From: Magnolia sinica
Taxonomy: Eukaryota; Streptophyta; Magnoliopsida; Magnoliales; Magnoliaceae
Direction: 5' to 3'
Assembly: GCF_029962835.1 (NCBI RefSeq)
Contig: NC_080574.1
Location: 23,720,001-23,784,000, forward strand
Length of the DNA: 64,000 nucleotides
The notes beneath the pieces were generated by a model, which saw only the letters and a program-made list of their open reading frames with translations, searched no databases and was not told the origin of the DNA. Every line of letters starts with the position of its first letter. Position 1 is the stretch's first letter. Of the stretch, positions 46,358 to 59,484 are shown piece after piece. The position numbers and the translations under genes are program-made.

Positions 46358-49300
46358 CTGCACAACACAACAACATATTTAGAAATAATACAGCAAGTGC
46401 CTTCAATCTCAGTTCCTTTGATAAACTAGTAGTTGTGTTTTCACTTTTGAAGAATCATATGATTCTTTGACCAAATGATATATTATGCATAGTATCTCAG
46501 ATCTAGAGTTCGTACAAGTGGTGAATTGGTGATCTAGAGTTGATTTGTGAGCCCCACTGGGGATAACCACACTCCAAAAATCTCCCAGATTGGATGATAC
46601 TAGCCATCCAATCTCTCACCATTTTTCCATTGAATGTGGACCATTGCTGTATTTTTACTCAACCATTCATATATTTCCCTCTTACTTTCTACTATTTCCA
46701 CAAGAGAAGAAACTAGAGCCTTCATATTTCAGGGTCAACTTTTTCAGCATGTTGATGAACATGCAAATACATATAATCAATATACTCCCTCCCTTTCTCA
46801 GAGGGTGCACACACACTCATGCACACCCACCACACACGTGTATATACAGAGAGAGGCAGAAAGCATCACTTGCCTGCCCTCCCACACGTGCACACACACG
46901 CACGCGTGTACAAGTGTGTGAGCAATGTTGCATTTGTGCATGCATAGACACACACAAGCATATACATATGTATTAATTGGTTTACCCTATCCCGTGCATG
47001 GAATTATAGGAGTTATTTCTTTTTAAGCTCAATTAAATGACAATGGAGCTCTAAAACTTCATATCTTTTTACATTAGAATTAGAACATTACTTACTGGAG
47101 AGATTCCAAAATTTTATATAGTCTAATATTTAGTACAATCATCGGAATGCTATGGATATAATCATCAGAATGTTGCCTGAAATTTCTCATTGTACGAAAA
47201 CCTGCATATATTTTTGCTAATTGTACATTAAAAAAATATAAATAAATAAAAGAAGCCCAAATGCATTTTTTAAAACATGGAAAACAAGAACGAGCTCCAT
47301 GCCATGAGAATAATTATTGATGTTCTAGCTGAAGGGCATAAAAATAGGGATCAACTTGTGCAGCAAAAGGAAGAATGAGAATGGGTCAGCTTAGCTGAAG
47401 CAGATTGTGCATGAAAAGATGGTTTGGAGTGAAAAAAGGGGTGGAGTCATACAGCCCAACTTAAAACAATAGAAGTATACCATTCAAACTAAAAGATCTC
47501 AAGCATTACAGAAAATATCCAAACCTGGCTGCTTTTGCAAAGACGCATATAGTTGTAGAGGAAGGCAAAGCCTTGTGCAATACACTGGTGCCGGTTCCGA
47601 ACTCTAAGTCCAAGGGCTAGGTTTATCAAAGCAGTGCCTTTAAAATGAGAAAAGTTTAGTCCACAAGGTTAATAGCAGGATAGGAAGCAGTGATCAACTT
47701 TAACAATCACATACCGGCACAAAGATTGACCAATGGATTGTCTGGCTGCACTTTATAAGCTTGCAGATACTCCCTGGCAGCATCTTGGTGCTTGCATTTC
47801 ATGGTAGACTGATGCCCCCTAATGATCACGGGGTGCACACAATCAGGGTGAGCATCCCGCATACCAGGCAAAAACTTGTCATGCTTTGGTAACCGACTCC
47901 CAAATCTACAATAATAAAAGGAAAAAGTTTCAGTAACTAAAAACTTGATACGCACCATAATCTGAATGAGAGAAATTGTTCTCAGTAGATAAGCCAGACA
48001 TTACTGTCAAGTCAATAAATCATGACAATTTAAAGCAGATATTAGTAAAGGATCCAAAATACGTCACAAAACAACGAAGAAAGAGATGAGGGTATGGCTT
48101 TACTGCACAAATATAATGAGGCCATTAGAGGACAGAAGTGATGTGTTTTTAGGTTTGAAGGATGCTGTATTTGTGTGTGTGTGTGTGTGTGTGCCCCTAC
48201 TAGAAGGTTATAGTTGTAATTTCCTCTCTCATGATTTAGGATCCGTTTGGATATCCAAAAAAACCTGGTTTGTAGGATTTTGAAGAAATCAGATTTAGTC
48301 AAACCTGATTTCCACATAAGCCAGTTTGGATACCCAAATCATCATCATCTATGCCTTATGCCCACCAATTGGGGCCAGCTACATGAACATTGCTCCACTA
48401 TTTCATATCCTCATTTAAGACAGGTCATAAAATCTTTTCTCACTACCGCCACCCATGTCCTTTTGGCCCTTGGCCTTGCCCTTCGTAACCTTCGACTTGA
48501 ACTAACTTCTAACCAATACAGTCCTTGTTCTCCAATAAACATCGGCAAACCATCGAGGCCAATTTCCCTCATCATAAAACCAATTAGGGCTAGTCCTAAA
48601 TTCCCTCAATGTGTCCATTTCTATTCTATCCTTCCTCATCCTGCTGCCCATCCATCTCAACAGCCTCATTTCACCTACACATTCTAAGAAAGTGTTGTTC
48701 CTTGACTGCCAACATTATGTCCAATAAAGCATGGCTGGTCTTATAGTTGTCCTATAAAATATCTTCTTCAATTTGATTTGTATGTGGTGATCACATAAAA
48801 CTCTAGACGCACATCACCACTTCATCCACCTAGCTCTATTTCTATGAACAACATCCTTTAAATTATTGACCCAATATATTGGAAGTGATAATTTTGGGGT
48901 ACATCTTGGCAATCAATCTTGATTAGTTCTTTGTTTCAACTCCTATCATGCTAAAATTGCATTCCATAGATTCCTTTTTGTCCGGCTAGTTTTAGAATAT
49001 TTATATCCTAAAATATCCCTCCATAGTCCTATGTTCGTGTTTACCCCCTCCCAACCAAAACTACGTCATCTGCAAAACATCATACACCATGAGACCTCTT
49101 CCTATAAATGCCTAATTAACTCATCCATAACTAATGCAAAAGGATAGAGACCCAATGCCAACACTTGGTGTAGACATACTATAATAGAAAAATCACATAT
49201 TTTTCCACTAGTGGTCCTCACATTAGATACCGTTCCCATTTACATGTCCTTAACCAAGTCAATATATCTTCAGGAGACTCCTTTCTTTCCCAACACCCAT

Positions 49301-52300
49301 CAGATTATCTCTCTAGGGACCTTTTGGTATGCTTTCTCTAAGTCAATAAAGACCATGTGGAGATCTTTTCTCTTTTTCTGAACTTCTCCATCAACTATCC
49401 AAAGACGATACCCTCGACGGTTGACTTCCCTGGCCAAAGTTGAAACTTATTTTCTAATATATTTGTCATATGCCTTAATATTTGCCCAATCACTCTCACC
49501 CAGACTTTAATTAGTATGACCCATTAGTTTATTTCCGTGATAGGTAGCGCACCTTTTTTCTCCTTTATTATTGTTTAAGTCCCACAACACCTTTTCTCTA
49601 TTTGTCTAGCGTTACTTCATTCTTACAATCTTGTCGAACAATTTAGTCAACCAAAATAAGCCAATCTGTATCATGCACTTCCAAACTTCTATTATTATAT
49701 CATCTGGTACTAAAACCATTCCTATCTCCACCTTTTTCAAAGCTTTTTTTTTTTTTTACTTCAAACATCCTAATCCTAGGTAAGTATCAATAATCTTCCA
49801 AACTCACTCAAGCTATGATTCTTTCCATCCCGAAGCTTTCATAGTGGTAATCATTCAACAAGTTCTGGAAATAACGTCTCCACCTTTCATTGATCTCATC
49901 ATGCTTGACCAATACCCTCTGGTCATCGCTCTAAATGCATCGAGCATGATCTAGGTCCTTACACTTCCTCTCCGTCATTTTTTAAGACATCTTTCTCACC
50001 CTCTTATCCCCAATTTACTGTAAAGATCATCATATGCCTTAAGCTTAACCTCACCACTTTCTTAGCATTCTTCTTGAGGTTTCTACATTCTTTTAGATTT
50101 TCTCATTTGCCCCTTGTTAAGCCTTGTAACTTGATCACTAATACCATATCGCATATCATCATTCCGCCACAAAGTTCCCTTAAAAGTGGTTATTCCCTCC
50201 AGGTACTCCTAATATTTCTTTGATGCACTCAGCTATCTCATTCCACATAACATCAAGTTGATCCTTTGCACTGACGTTTCAAACCACTCATTGTTTCTGA
50301 TGATGTTTTTGAAGATTTGAATCCATTGATTGATTCATAGTATTTGTTACTCTATGGAGGGACTCCTCCGAAGCGAGAAGAAAGAAGGGATCAATTGATT
50401 TTCTGGATTACACAATATGGATTTCTATAGATGAGACATCCTACAAATCATTTCTATACTAATCTCACTCTACAAAAAGAAATAACGAAAATTTCAAGCC
50501 AAAAGAAAAAAACTCTTAATGCACCGGGTGAAAAGATGAAATCTTGGATTGTTGCACATATCCAAATCCTTATTGATTATCTCATAAATGTTAAAATTTT
50601 CTTTTTTTACTTTTTTTGGGGGAATTTTGCAAAGAACTACCTAATTCATATCGAATTTAGATTAAGGTACCTTTTATAAGAAGGTTTTCAAACAGCTACC
50701 TCATTTATTCAAGTATTATCGTTCCACTACCTTCCGTACGGCCAGGTTGGGTCGGTAGTGCAAGCAAATGGGCAATGGATGGAGTGGGCCCCACCGTGAT
50801 GATTCTATGAAATCCACTCGAATCAACAAGTGTGTCACCCCATGTTAGGCCTAGGGCACCAAAATCAGCCCCATCCAATATTCGTGTGCATCACATGATT
50901 GGAAACATTGTAAAAGGCAATGATCACCCTCCAAATTGTTTCTCTTGGTGTGGCCCACCTGAATCACAGATGAGCCTGATTTTTAGGCATCGGGCTTAAA
51001 TTACAGTGTGGCATCTAATAGTTGGAGTGGATTTTATATAATCATCACAGTGGGCCCTAAAAATATCAAGAGTGGATGTCTCTCTCTAAACTGTTTTCAT
51101 TTCTATGGCCCACCTAAATTGCAAGTTAGCCTGATTTTTTGTTTATGGCGGCCTAAAGTTGGATTACATATTTAATGGTCAGAGTGGATCCATACACATC
51201 ACTGTGGGCCCATCAAAATATGAGTGGGCACCCCTTTTTTAAAGGTCTCAAGTCGACCCAATTGGATCACAGTTTACAATCCACCTATTGGATAACTTCC
51301 AACCTCTTAAGTTCTTGTGATGTCCAATCCTCCCAATAGGTTAGCCCCACAATGAGGATAACCCAATGTAAAAATCATCCCTAGCCACTCATCAATTGAG
51401 CCACATCTTAGAAAACAATGTATAGCCATTGATAAATAGCAAAATACAAGTGTAGTCCACTTAGTTAGTGGATATGGCTAATTGTTTGTACAAAGTGTTA
51501 TTCATCATGAGTCCAATCTATTGCAATGTTTTAAATATCGATGATATCAGCCGATATATTCCACGATATATCTTGTATCTCACCTGTGCGATACGAAATG
51601 CACAAATAGTGCTGATATATCACACGTAAAAAATATATGCAACTATGCTAACGCTTAAAATGTTGCCCCTCTCTCTATGCAAAAGTTTTACGTCCGCTGC
51701 CTACCTGACAGAACCCTCATCTATTTAGGCTTGAGACCCGCAATGAGAATGCAAAAACTCGTGCTTGTGGATTTTTGTAGTTACCTAAGTTCCAAAAATA
51801 AAATTTTAAGTATAAAGCTCCAATTTCATGAAATCCCAGTAGGACTTGGATTTTACAAAAGTTGGATCTTTAGAAGGCTAAATTCTGAAGGGCAGGCAAT
51901 GACCCCTTTCCCTTTTCAACCAACTAGTTTGTTAAGCCTACCTACGTGTGTGCAAGGGTGCCCATCTACACACCACCACCAAGTCATCCATCAAGTTTCC
52001 CCCACCATATAAAGATGTAGTCCAAAAATCAAGCTTGTCCATTGATCATGTAAATGATAATCTAATGGGTGGCAGGTGGCTAACAAAAAGTGGGCCAAGT
52101 ATTTTCTAAAACCATTCATTTTTTCCAACATTGTGGCCCACAAGTTGTTTATCCAAGGAATCAACACCACGGGACCCTTTGATGGAAATCTTGGATGTCT
52201 CACACATTTGATGTTGGGGAACATGATGGTGTGTAGATAGGCGGCCTTCTAGAAGTGTGTATAGTGTAGGCTTAGTAAATCTCTCCAATCAGAAAAGGAG

Positions 52301-55300
52301 TTTGATACCCTGGCAGTGTCATAGTTCATACGCATGCACTAAGTGACTTTACATGTGTATATATCTAACTCAGACTAAACTGTCCAAATTGTGAACCCCA
52401 CTTTAGATGGGTCATAGAACAAAATATTGCACTGAGATGGTGTCTCAACTTGCCTATCATGGACACCTGATGAACAATATAAATGAAAATATATCAGTGG
52501 TACAAATTCAACAAACAAATGTTAACTAAACTAATCTGATTTTGAGGTCATGATCCATCTACAATAGGTCCCACGAATTGGATGGTTTATTTGGATTACT
52601 TGTGTTGTATGCAACCCATGTGATTACAAAGTGGATATGTATTTAACAACGACAATCTTCCAGAGTATGAAAAGTTCCATGCCTATCAACCCCTTTTCCT
52701 ATAGGAAAGGAGATACGTTAAAGCTCAAAGAACCTGAATATGTTAATCTCTCCAGCAAACACGTGGCAAGGTGATGTACCAATCAAAGTTGTCCATCCAG
52801 TGGACCCTCTGATGGATTCTGATGTCTCAAAAATCTCGCCTACTAGATGATCTAATCCATCATATTTCTTCACCTTCCCATGCTGAATGTGTCATCATTA
52901 ACTGGTTTTTTCACCGTTACTTTTAGGGCCACTGATCAAACAAATAGAATCACCCAATCTAGGAATATTTTAAACCATTTTCACACCACAGAAGGGGCAA
53001 CAAGATGGACAGTTCCAATGCGCTGTGAAGAGTTGGCTATATCATATTCCGGTTAAAATATGAGATAGCTTTTTTTTCTGTGGTATGTGTGGAGATCAAT
53101 TTGTGAGATTCATGGGGATTTGGGGGGAGCAGATTTCAACCAAATGGGGCAAGACAAGATAGAAGAACCTGGGGCAGAAAAGCATTGGGAGCTTTTTAGG
53201 TGAGACCCTTCCAAGCGTATCAAGTGCAACACACACACACACAAAAACCCTGCTCCGATGGCATGGCTATGGAATTCCGAAGGCCACCAAGAGTAGAAGC
53301 ATTTAGATGGTGATGGGGACATCACGCACACACGCGCACTCACGCCGCCCCCCTACGCACGTACACCAGAAGGAGGGCCCCACCATCGATCTGGATCAAT
53401 GACGACGTCCAGGGAGAGCCTCCTACCTATAAGACGAAGTTTTGATTCAAAAGAGTAGGCCCGTTAGTCAAGAAAAGCCCATCATGGGATCTCATGATCG
53501 TGGCCCACTAGTCAGATTGATTTCATATTTTAGGTTTTGCTTATTAATGTTATTTAGAACATCATGGACGCTTTAGATTTCTTTGATTAGTTTTTATTTT
53601 AGTTTACTTCATTGCCAAGTAATAGGTTGCGCACATGGCGCAAGTTTTAGGGTATAGGGTTTTCTTATAAATAGGCACCCCTTGTAGCTTTTTTTTTGAT
53701 TGATTGAAGATTAATAAAAATTCTGAGTTTTCCAACTCTCTGAGTTGTGAAGCCTAATTGGGTGCGAAGCCCTCCCTTCATCGAAGGGTTAGCTACCGTG
53801 GTGCGAAGCCACATCTATCCCGATTCACCCCCATCCATCGCCATCTCTACTACCCATCTTCTACCATCCCTTCTTCTCATCTCACCCCATCATTTACACT
53901 TCGAATCAATCATCTATTGCAGCAATTCTCCTTCCCACAGCAGAATTTAAAAATCTGGCCCTACAGGAGGGCTGAAACTTCGGCGGAGCACCACGCACAA
54001 ACAGTACATCGGATCAAGCTGAGATTTGGGGGTTTTGGAGTCCATCCCTGGCCGACCAGGGCCAAGGTGGCCTTTTTCTAAATAGTGGGCCCCACACATG
54101 TGCAGCCGAGATCACACGCATGTGCGTCTGGGCCATTGTTGTTGTCCACGCGTGCGGTACTCCTCTGGCTCGTCTCTCTCCTCTCTTTCACTCCGCTTTC
54201 ACCCAAAATCCCTAAACCTAACCCTAAATTACTCAAATCACCAATTTTATGCCCCTTTTCTTACCCTAGGGTTCCTTAATTTGAAATTGGTGAATTCCTT
54301 GGATTAGGGACTGATTACTATGCATGTGTGGATGATTATTTCTTATCTTTGAGTATCGTTTGGTTCATAATTTTTATTGATCCAGCCCTATCATGTGTAG
54401 GCCTGGACCCGCACAGATTCCCCTTAATTGAATGTTTGGACTTTCATGTGGGATATGGAATTTGTGCAATTGTTTTTGAACTAACGTGATCTTGAGCCTG
54501 AAATCTCGCATATCATATTTAATTTTCATGTCCTGCATCAAATTTGGTATCAGAGCCTAGGGTTCTTGTAGGGGAATTCATTACATGTGTAGGATTTGAT
54601 TGTTTATATCCATTACGCATCAATTGTCATCATATATGGCTGTTTAGAGGTCCATAAACCCTGACATAAGCTGCTGAAATTTTCTATTATCCCCTTATGT
54701 GAATTATTTTAGAACTTAGTTTTCTATTTCTAGGTTTAGAAACTTTCCTTTTTTGTTTTTTTTTTTTAGAAACTTTCTTAATCTGTCTTTAGAAACTAAT
54801 TTCCTTTCCTTTTTCTTTTTTAGAAACTAGTTTACTTTCCTTTTTCTTTTTAGAAACTTACTTTCAATTTTTAGAAACTTTCCTTTTTCTTTTTCTTTAG
54901 AAACTAGGTTGTTTTTTTTAGAAACTTTTCTAATTTGTTTTTTTTAGAAGCTTTCCTAATTTTTTTTTAGAAACTTTCCTTTTTCGTTTTTAGAAACTAG
55001 GTTGCTTTTCTTTAGAAACTTTCCTAATTTGTTTTTTTTAGAAACTTTCCTTTTTCATTTTTTGAAACTACGTTGCTTTTTTTTTTAAGAAACTTTCCTA
55101 ACTTGTTTTAAAAACTTTCCTTTTTCATTTTTAGAAACTAGGTTGTTTCTTTAAAATTTAAAAAAAAAAAAAATAAATAAAATAAAATAAAATCCTTATA
55201 TTTTGACAACTATATTGCTAAATTTTGGTTGACACCCTACACTAAACATGGAACAATTGCAAAAGTCACTAAACAAGCTGTCCCAAAAGTTGGAGTTTAT

Positions 55301-58300
55301 GATTAAGCGCTTGGAAATGGACCAATACTTAGAACAACTTGATGTGCGCATTACCCAACTAAAGACCATCGGCAGGACAAACCCCACCATTGGGGTAGAT
55401 GTCCCATCTCAGGCAGGTGGCCTGGTGGATAGACCAATGAATGGAGTTGGTAAAGGAATCAATTATGGGTGTACACCCGTGCACCCATCCCATGAGAGAC
55501 ATTAAGACCACTATTTTGAGGGGTACGACGTGTGCGGCCTTGTGGCTGGAGAGAGTGCACCAGACGCTAGTGTAAAGTTACCCACTGAGGCCATTCCGAT
55601 AATGGATGAGCTACGTGATGTCTTTCCTGATGATCTACCGGATGAGTCTCCCCCTAGGAGGGATATAGAGCACACCAGAACATGGGACACCGTAATACCT
55701 ACAGCCGAGTTTGCGTTTAATAGTTCTGTCGATAGGTCCATAGGTCTCAGTCCTTATGAAGTCGTTACTGTTTATAAACCTGGGAAACCTATTAATCTTA
55801 TCCCTATGTTACTGTCCCATAGGGTGTCAGAGCCAGCAGAGTCTTTCGTGCATCACATTTATTCATGGCAGCAAGAAATCAGGTAGAATATTACTACTAG
55901 TAATGAACATTACAAATTTTTTACAAACCAACATAAACGTTTCAAAGAATTCAATATTGGGGACTCTGTGATAGTCCGCATCTGGCCCGAACGGTACCCT
56001 CCGGGGGTCATTCGTAAGTTACACGCGCGTAGCACTGGACCCTTCAAAATTATAAAACGAAACGGTCTCAATGCGTATGAGGTAGATCTTTCACCTTCTA
56101 TGGGAATTAGTTCCACATTCAACGTGGAGGATCTAGTTACTTTTCAGGGGACCACTAATACTTTGTCCGGCCCTTCGCCTACCCGTCCTCATTCCCCATA
56201 TTTATCCCTTGAACCATGGCCCCTTCTCGACCCATTTTCCCAGCCTCTATCTCCTATACCCACTCTTCCTGACCTTTCTTCTCAGCCTCTACCTCCCATA
56301 CCTACCTGTCTCGACCCATTTTCTCAGCCTCTACCTCCCATACCTACCCGTCCCGACCCATTTTTTCAGCCTCTACGTCACATATCTACCCGTCCCGACC
56401 CATTTTTCCAGCCTCTACCCCCATACATACCCATCCCGATCCATCTTCCCAACCTCTACCTCCCATATCTATCCTTTCCGACCCATTTTTCCAACCTCTA
56501 CCTCTCATACCTAACCTTCACACACCCAAAAAGGAAATAAAGGATATCCTGAACCATCAGATAGTTTCAACGTCGGACGGCGGGTTTCAGAAGTACCTGG
56601 TTAAATGGAAGTCACGCCCAGCTTCAGACAGCACGTGGCTCACTGAGGAGGAGCTTCAGAGACTTGATCCTAGCATCCTGGAGCAGTTTAGGAGTTTTAT
56701 TTCTCCAGTAGCGAAATCTTCATAGCCGAGGAGAATTGATGGAGACATCACGCAAACACGCGCACTCACGCCGCCCCCTACGCACATACGCCAGAAGGAG
56801 GGCCCAACCGTCAATCTGGATCGATGACGACGTCCAAGGAGGGCCTCCTACTTAGAAGACGAAGTTTTAATTCAAAAGAGTGGGCCCGTTAGTCAAGAAA
56901 AGCCCATCATGGGATCTCATGATCGTGGCCCACTAGTCAGATTGATTTCGTATTTTAGGTTTTGTTTATTAATGTTATTTAGAACATCATAGATGCTTTA
57001 GATTTCTTTGATTAGTTTTTATTTTGGTTTACTTTATCGCCAAGTAATAGGTTGCGCACATAGCGTGAGTTTTGGGGTATAGGATTTTCTTATAAATAGG
57101 CACCCCTTGTAGCTTTTTTTTGATTGATTGAAGATTAATAAAAATTCTGCGTTTTCCTACTTTCTGGGTTGTGAAGCCTAATTAGGTGCGAAGCCCTCCC
57201 CTCATCGAAGGGTTAGCTATCGTGATGCGAAACCACATCCATCCCGATTCAACCCCATCCATCGTCATCTCTACTACTCATCTTCTACCATCCCTTCTTC
57301 TCATCTCACCCCATCATTTACACTTCGAATCAATCATCTATTGCAGCAATTCTCCTCCCCACAGCAGAATTTCAGAATCTGACCCTACAGGAGGGCTGAA
57401 ACTTCGGCGGAGCACCACGCACAAACCATACATCGGATCGAGCTGAGATTTGGGGGTTTTGGAGTCCATCCTTGGCCGACCAAGACAAGGTGGCCTTTTT
57501 CTGAATAGTGGGCCCCACACACGTGCGGCCGAGATCATACGCATGAACGTCTGGGCCATTGTTGTTGTCCACGCGTGCAGTACTTCTCTGGTTCGTCTTT
57601 CTCCTCTCTTTCACTCCGCTTTCACCCAAAATCCCTAAACCTAACCCTAAATTACTCAAATCACCAATTTTATGCCCCTTTTCTTACCCTAGGGTTCCTT
57701 GATTTGAAATTGGTGAATCCCTTAGATTAGGGACTGATTATTATGCATGTGTGGACGATTATTTCTTATTTTTGAGTATCGTTTGGTTCATAATTTTTAT
57801 TGATCCAGCCCTATCATGTGTAGGCCTGGACCGACATAGATTCCCCTTAATTGAATGTTTGGACTTTCATGTGGGATATGGAATTTGTGTAATTGTTTCT
57901 GAACTAACGTGATCTTAAGCCTAAAATCTCGTAGATCATATTTAATTTTCATGTCCTGCATCAAATCGGTAGTGAGTTGTGACAAGGTGTTGAAGATTGA
58001 CCATTGTAGACAGCATATTGCCCTTAATGTTTGTTATTTTCTGCTTATGGGAGGCGGAAAGTGAGGACAACTTTTTCATTCACTATCCTATGTTATTGAC
58101 ACATGGAGTTGTTCTTGAATGAGTTGGGGCATCTTGATGTATACCTGGGATGATCGCACTTTCATGCATACCTGGTAATATGGGTTCCATGGTCAAAGCA
58201 GAACATTCTATAGAAGCTATGTTTTATTGCTTTTGGAATTGGAAGGTTGAGAGAAACACCAGGCTTTTCCAACAACAGCAAAAAATCAATATCAGATGAT

Positions 58301-59106
58301 AGATTGGTTGAGACATAGACTTGTTCAACAAGATCATCAAAGGAATTCACAAGCAATAAAATGGAAGATTCAATGAGGGGTTAGTTCTTCTTTAGGACAA
58401 ACATGCATGCTTGAACCAATATTGCTGCATTTTGCCATTTGGACTTCTCAGTAATAAATTCTGCTCATCGGTTTTTGTTTTTGTTCTTGTTTTTTTTTTT
58501 TTGTGGGGGGGGGGGATTAAATCTGGCCCCAAGTAGCTGGGACAAGTCTATGACGATGATCAGGGGAAAAAAAAACACGAGATGCATGTTATATGCAAAA
58601 GAACAATGCCAATACCTCGAAACTACTTTATAGTAACCATTCCAGGCAGCCGAACTATAAGGATGGTGCCGAACTCTATGTCGTACATGGTCATACCCAT
58701 GCATTGGATCAGTTGTGTTGCATGCTATTTCTGTGGATGGACACAATAAAAAACAAATTAGAGCATACAATGGTTCATCTTAGCAGCATCACACAGCAAT
58801 CCAACTCCAATTTTAAATGGAAAAGGAAGCTTGACCTTGAAACTTTGCAACTGCATGAGCTCGAAGTTTTCAGTCAGAATGATAATTAAACCTCTAGATG
58901 GCATTTTCAGATACGCCATCAGATTTAGCACCCAGATAAAAAAGAGTAACACAGTAGAAATTCCAAGTTTTGTACTTACGAGCACCTAGTGACCGGAGCT
59001 CCTCCTCCTCCTCAACAGATAGCGTTTTGTGTGCTAATCTCAGAGTATGATTAATAATCTCTAATGCTTCCCGAGATCGCTGCAAGGATGCCAATGCTTT
59101 GCACAA
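46091..59106 (-). CDS. GTF3C3: TFIIIC TPR subunit (GTF3C3 family), 3' five exons
   Basis: Minus-strand exons at 58980-59106, 58616-58730, 47715-47905, 47525-47637 and 46091-46357; phases and GT/AG sites agree across all joins and the frame is open to TGA at 46091. The protein shows the plant family's conserved C-terminus: LCKALASLQRSREALEI, IACNTTDP..YDHVRHRVRHHPYSSAAWN, HQDAAREYLQAYK..PLVNLCAG, INLALGLRVRNRHQC, then YNIARAYQHVGLVTLATIYY and EAAYNLHLIYRNSGALDLA. These are tetratricopeptide repeats. In yeast and animals this subunit sits in the A-box-binding half of TFIIIC and recruits TFIIIB for RNA polymerase III genes such as tRNAs. The N-terminal part is not in the window as far as I can see. 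One intron of 10.7 kb (47906-58615) holds mobile elements. All visible exons look intact. Confidence 0.88.
46800..46975. repeat. CA-rich simple repeat in a TFIIIC intron
   Basis: Interrupted CACACA tract in the intron 46358-47524. The open frames across it come from the repeat. Nothing else of note is seen in this intron. Confidence 0.75.
47525..47637 (-). CDS. GTF3C3: TFIIIC subunit exon
   Basis: Codes for GTALINLALGLRVRNRHQC and QGFAFLYNYMRLCKSSQ. Acceptor TTAAAG, donor GTTTGG; ends on a codon boundary. Confidence 0.85.
47715..47905 (-). CDS. GTF3C3: TFIIIC subunit exon
   Basis: Acceptor TTGTAG, donor GTATGT. Codes for FGSRLPKHDKFLPGM through KHQDAAREYLQAYKVQPD, a TPR pair, and ends in NLCAG. 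It joins in phase across the 10.7-kb intron. Confidence 0.87.
48339..50300 (-). mobile_element. RTE-type LINE relic
   Basis: Minus strand, in the 10.7-kb TFIIIC intron. Recognised by the RT segments LHMVFIDLEKAYQKVPRE (near 49350), ALGLYPFALVMDELIRH (near 49150) and a decayed FADD region, and by the 3' end in a GATGATGAT tail (48339-48350). The 5' part is missing; many stops and frame changes, so long dead. Confidence 0.8.
50750..53300. repeat. Dispersed GTGGGCCC-type repeats in the TFIIIC intron
   Basis: Several diverged MITE-like pieces, such as GTGGGCCCCACCGTGATGAT at 50787, and a palindromic ATATCGATGATATCAGCCGATATAT region at 51535-51650, of the kind seen at hAT ends. No host gene was recognised. 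Confidence 0.5.
54715..55145 (+). repeat. T-rich minisatellite inside the chromovirus
   Basis: Many irregular units of TTTTTAGAAACTTTCC and TTTTAGAAACTAGGTTG between the primer-binding site and the gag-like start. Confidence 0.85.
56215..56525 (+). repeat. About 51-bp tandem repeat inside the chromovirus
   Basis: Roughly six diverged units of about 50 bases containing CAGCCTCTACCTCCCATACC and CCGACCCATTTT, lying between the integrase end and the chromodomain. Confidence 0.8.
58616..58730 (-). CDS. GTF3C3: TFIIIC subunit exon with HPYSSAAWN motif
   Basis: Acceptor CCACAG, donor GTATTG. Joined to the exon before it reads GAQIACNTTDP, and it ends in the family's WNGYYKVVSR segment. It lies at the upstream end of the 10.7-kb intron. 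Confidence 0.85.
58980..59106 (-). CDS. GTF3C3: TFIIIC subunit, first visible exon
   Basis: Read on the minus strand after an acceptor CTGCAG, ending at donor GTAAGT. It codes for a TPR helix pair with an acidic EEEEE run (SVEEEEELRSLGA). Upstream exons are not recognised before the right edge. Confidence 0.82.
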
Positions 59107-59484
59107 CTGCAGATGATGGAATTCTTAATTTGGGTGGTTCATAAACTTAAGGTAAAATGAAAACAGAAATACTTTATTAACTTGCCAGTTGTAGTTAGGG
59201 CCGGGAATGGCTACCAATGGGTGGGCCTGGGGTTGGCTCAGGCTGGATTTTGAACTAGTTGGACCAGGTCTCTTCAAAATATTGACCTTGACAGGAGCAG
59301 GCCATTACATTGCCAGCCCTAGTTGTAGTTAAAATTTAAATTGTAAGGTTGAACCCCTGAATAAAATTGCACAGGGGCATAAAACATTGCACTTGTCAAC
59401 AGTAAAGGTAGTTAATAATTAATAAATGAACAGATATCTGGATTACAAATACCCCGTGTAATCAGAATATATGATCATCTTAAT

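Larger units (their letters stand above)
53311..57963 (+). mobile_element. Ty3/gypsy chromovirus, internally deleted, with both LTRs
   Basis: LTRs at 53311-54540 and 56737-57963, each starting TGATGG and ending GCATCA, followed by a primer-binding site for initiator Met tRNA (TGGTATCAGAGCC, 54545-54557). The 2.2-kb inside has a gag-like start (55249), the end of integrase and a chromodomain (EIKDILNHQIV..YLVKWK..TWLTEEEL) before the 3' LTR. Most of pol is missing, so the element is broken. The LTRs differ at a few percent of sites by eye, which suggests moderate age. No matching target duplication was found. It lies in the TFIIIC intron on the strand opposite to the gene. Confidence 0.9.

Noticed and set aside
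46590-46976. 128-codon open frame with His/Thr-rich end
   Set aside because: Lies in a TFIIIC intron and its C-terminal half is a translated CA repeat.
55968-56540. 190-codon proline-rich frame that looks like an extensin-type gene
   Set aside because: It is the integrase end plus tandem repeat of the chromovirus fossil and not a host gene.
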